A program made the position numbers and the translations under genes. Below, piece after piece: positions 62,139 to 64,000 of a DNA stretch of 64,000 nucleotides (position 1 is the stretch's first letter; the number at the start of each line of letters is the position of its first letter). The stretch is from Strigamia acuminata (lineage: Eukaryota > Arthropoda > Chilopoda > Geophilomorpha > Linotaeniidae). The DNA lies in contig OX442316.1 in the NCBI GenBank assembly GCA_949358305.1, positions 11,718,001 through 11,782,000 of the forward strand. Direction: 5' to 3'. Under the pieces are notes generated by a model. That model saw only the letters and a program-made list of their open reading frames with translations. It had not been told where the DNA came from and made no database searches.

Positions 62139-62214
62139 ATTGTAATTTTTCTGCAAGTTTTATTTCAACTATGATTTTGTATAGTTGAAATAAAGCTTGC
62201 AGTAAAATTATAAT
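62139..62214. other. Long hairpin, pre-miRNA-like in shape
   Basis: Two 33-base arms (62139-62171 and 62182-62214) around a 10-base loop, 30 of 33 positions complementary in DNA; two of the three mismatches become G:U pairs in RNA on the + strand, leaving one U:U. The arms also carry AATAAA on both strands, so a role as back-to-back poly(A) signals is equally possible. Lies in the centre of the inverted-repeat unit. Confidence 0.5.
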
Positions 62215-62297
62215 TGTACAATATACTTTAAATTATAATTTCTTTAGTACTTTATTTAAAATGGGAAATCTGTATACCCACCATCCCCTTTTTTATA

Positions 62298-62349
62298 CTA
62301 AGTCCAAACCTATAAAAATTTGGCATAGATTCGCCTTTTTTGGACTTAG
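62298..62349. repeat. Short inverted repeat
   Basis: CTAAGTCCAAA and TTTGGACTTAG, 11 perfect pairs, around a 30-base spacer. Follows the larger hairpin by about 80 bases. Confidence 0.5.
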
Positions 62350-63689
62350 AATATTTTGCGGATAAATGACATAGCTTATAGAAAATAAAACTTTATTGAA
62401 ATAAAAATATACACTTTACAAATTTTTCCTTAAAAGGAAAATAAATGGCTAATCAAAGGTTTAAGCGGGTTATAACGGACCATTTAAGGATAATCTCGGG
62501 TAAACATCCCCCTTGAGACTCCGCCGTATTACCACACCCAGGACCCAGAGTGTGCCACGCTCTGGGCCCCTTCAAAATGTCCCACGATGTCTTCCTGATG
62601 TTTATGTTAACCTGAAAAAAAAACATTCATATAAAATTACGCGAAAATAAAGTTATACAAAATTATAAATGGAACCGATACAAAATTGAAATTATACAGT
62701 AGAAATTATGTAATAATTATAATTATAAAATTCAAATATAAAATCTGGAAATCGGTTTAGCTGTCACGGAATTGGTCTACGCTGTCCGAGGATTCGTCTT
62801 TTATGCATATGCTCCGGTATCCATGTTGTCGTCCGCGTTATTCGACTCGTGCGTCGTCGACAAACCTATTTTTTAAAAATGCAAAATTAGCAACTTAAAA
62901 AAATGTAAAATAATGTAAAATAAGTATATAAGTTAATAAAAGATTAATAACTAAATTTCCATTCCGAAATAAAGTTAAATAAAATATTTATAAAATATTA
63001 AATAAAACTAAAAAGACAAATTAAATTGAAATTCCTCTACTTCTTCTAAAATGCAAAATAACGGATAAAAACTAAAACTAAATTAATAAATTACCATGTA
63101 ATTGCAGTATAATAAAATTGGATACAATTTCCAAAAAACATTAAACAAATCTAAGGAAAACTAATTAAATATGCTCGCCTTAACCGTACAAAACACTATA
63201 CTGTACAAAAATATAACTGTACAAAAATATAACTGTACAAATAGCTAAAACATAAAAGGTCAAAACGACTAATAATTAATTCCATAAAAAACAATTTTAA
63301 AACCGCTAAATTAAACCTAAGAAGTAAAATTTGAGAAAAACTCACTCAGAACGCCGTGTGTGCTTCGCCTCCAACCCGGAAATAAAAACTGGTGAAAATC
63401 TGAAGAGAAAAAATAAAGATGCAAAGTAGTCCTGGCGTGCAGACTAATCAGCATAGCCAATCAAAATCCATGGAAACTTCTAGCAGTGTGACAACTTCCA
63501 GCCACACATATTCCACCTAGTGATAAAACATTAATCACGGAATTTTTTTTAGCACAAATATTTTGCAATAAAAAATTTAAACTTTCTTCCTTCGTGTTAA
63601 ACGTAATATATTTATTCATATTTATCGCGTGTGCACTGGTATATCCAACACATGATACGGCTAATTAACGTCTACTCACTGCTGTACGA

Positions 63690-63765
63690 AACAGCTCAGT
63701 GTGACGTAATGGTCTCTGTCATTGACGGTGGGCGTGCGAGTTCGAATCTGCTCTCGTTATTTCTT
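63690..63765 (+). repeat. tRNA-related (SINE-like) segment
   Basis: AGCTCAGTGTGACGTAATGG at about 63693 resembles an A box, and GAGTTCGAATCTG at 63738 resembles a B box (GGTTCRAATCC), with tRNA-like spacing. The cloverleaf is poor, so it is not called a tRNA gene. It would fit the head of a tRNA-derived SINE. No clear tail was seen before the end of the window. Confidence 0.35.
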
Positions 63766-64000
63766 GGATTGTTTTTTTTCAAGCTTCAAAAGACATAGCA
63801 CATTTCGACGTCCTTTGATAAACGACTGGATGGCTCCGTGCTCCGAAAATAAACATTTATGCAACATGCAAGGGAGCCGGCCGTCAAAGATGGCTCGTGT
63901 AAATGTTTAATTTTTTTTTTTTGCTTTATTTAATGAGGCCTAGTATACAGGTGCTATAATCCTATGACGAATTGGTCAAATTTTAGTCGTATTCTTTGTG

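Larger units (their letters stand above)
61259..63659. repeat. 2.4-kb unit bounded by long inverted repeats, unknown nature
   Basis: Left arm 61259-61513 and right arm 63419-63659 are inverted copies with roughly 80 % identity by eye; the best-kept parts are GAATAAATATATT, CACTAGGTGGAATATGTG and TTGATTGGCTATGCTGATTA through CCAGGACTACTTTGCAT. Both arms contain an ATTGG (reverse CCAAT) word. Just inside each arm comes a GC-richer block ending in a good splice donor: GCG|GTGAGTAAA at 61601-61602 on + and TGA|GTGAGTTTT near 63345 on -. Matching acceptors exist further in (TTTATTTCAG at 61989 on +; a T-run CAG near 62613 on -). Possible products are very short, so these may be non-coding RNAs. 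It could be a DNA transposon, or an inverted duplication of a small gene's 5' end. Not recognised. Confidence 0.6.

Noticed and set aside
62400-62640. Minus-strand open stretch of about 50 codons after a T-run CAG acceptor, considered as a viral or transposon protein fragment
   Set aside because: Too short to assign, and a GPG-like word alone is not evidence. Kept only as possible exon of a short transcript in the inverted-repeat unit.
63690-63765. Functional tRNA gene
   Set aside because: B box is imperfect and no convincing acceptor, D or anticodon stem forms.

Overview
This is an insect nuclear genome window. It is AT-rich, most short introns are about 50-80 bp, the coding genes are clear insect orthologues, and there is a young Ty1/copia-type LTR retrotransposon plus many small inverted-repeat (MITE-like) elements. 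A beetle is my best guess from intron size and protein feel, but the order is not proven by the sequence. All gene models below were spliced by hand: every junction was checked for GT/AG and for frame, but none is backed by RNA.

Layout. 1-20.5 kb: a Shaw-family (Kv3, probably Shawl) potassium-channel gene on +, whose first intron holds a complete copia element (3953-10529) with identical LTRs and a frame-breaking 1708-bp internal tandem duplication. 20.5-23.6 kb: AT-rich, no gene seen. 23.6-28.6 kb: a compact block with a SLC25A51-like mitochondrial carrier on -, ERGIC3 on +, and ROMO1 on - nested inside an ERGIC3 intron. 28.6-32.8 kb: AT-rich spacer with one MITE. 32.8-37.2 kb: tribbles pseudokinase on -. 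38.5-39.2 kb: a weak, unrecognised coding-like locus on -. 39.6-42.8 kb: SLC12A8 on +, with two fold-back elements side by side in an intron. 43.4-48.8 kb: a MIC26/MIC27 (APOO-family) gene on -, with three phase-compatible 3' ends, one of them a giant repeat-rich exon of about 1050 codons. 49.2-52.9 kb: an AFG2/SPATA5-like double AAA ATPase on - with eroded catalytic motifs. 53.3-57.1 kb: WDR3 (UTP12) and 57.7-61.0 kb: TBL3 (UTP13), both on +. 61.26-63.66 kb: a 2.4-kb unit bounded by roughly 240-bp inverted repeats, each arm carrying a promoter-like segment and a possible first exon pointing inward. The right edge has a tRNA-related, SINE-like segment.

Functional themes. AFG2-like, WDR3 and TBL3 sit next to each other, and all belong to families that act in ribosome assembly (AFG2/Drg1 in 60S maturation; WDR3 and TBL3 as partners in the UTP-B module of the 90S pre-ribosome). 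Three genes are mitochondrial (SLC25A51-like, ROMO1, MIC26/27). SLC25A51 and SLC12A8 are both linked to NAD or its precursors in vertebrates, though the latter role is debated. The points most worth a second look are the degenerate AAA motifs, the giant MIC26/27 exon, the ribosome-assembly cluster, and the inverted-repeat unit at 61-63.7 kb.
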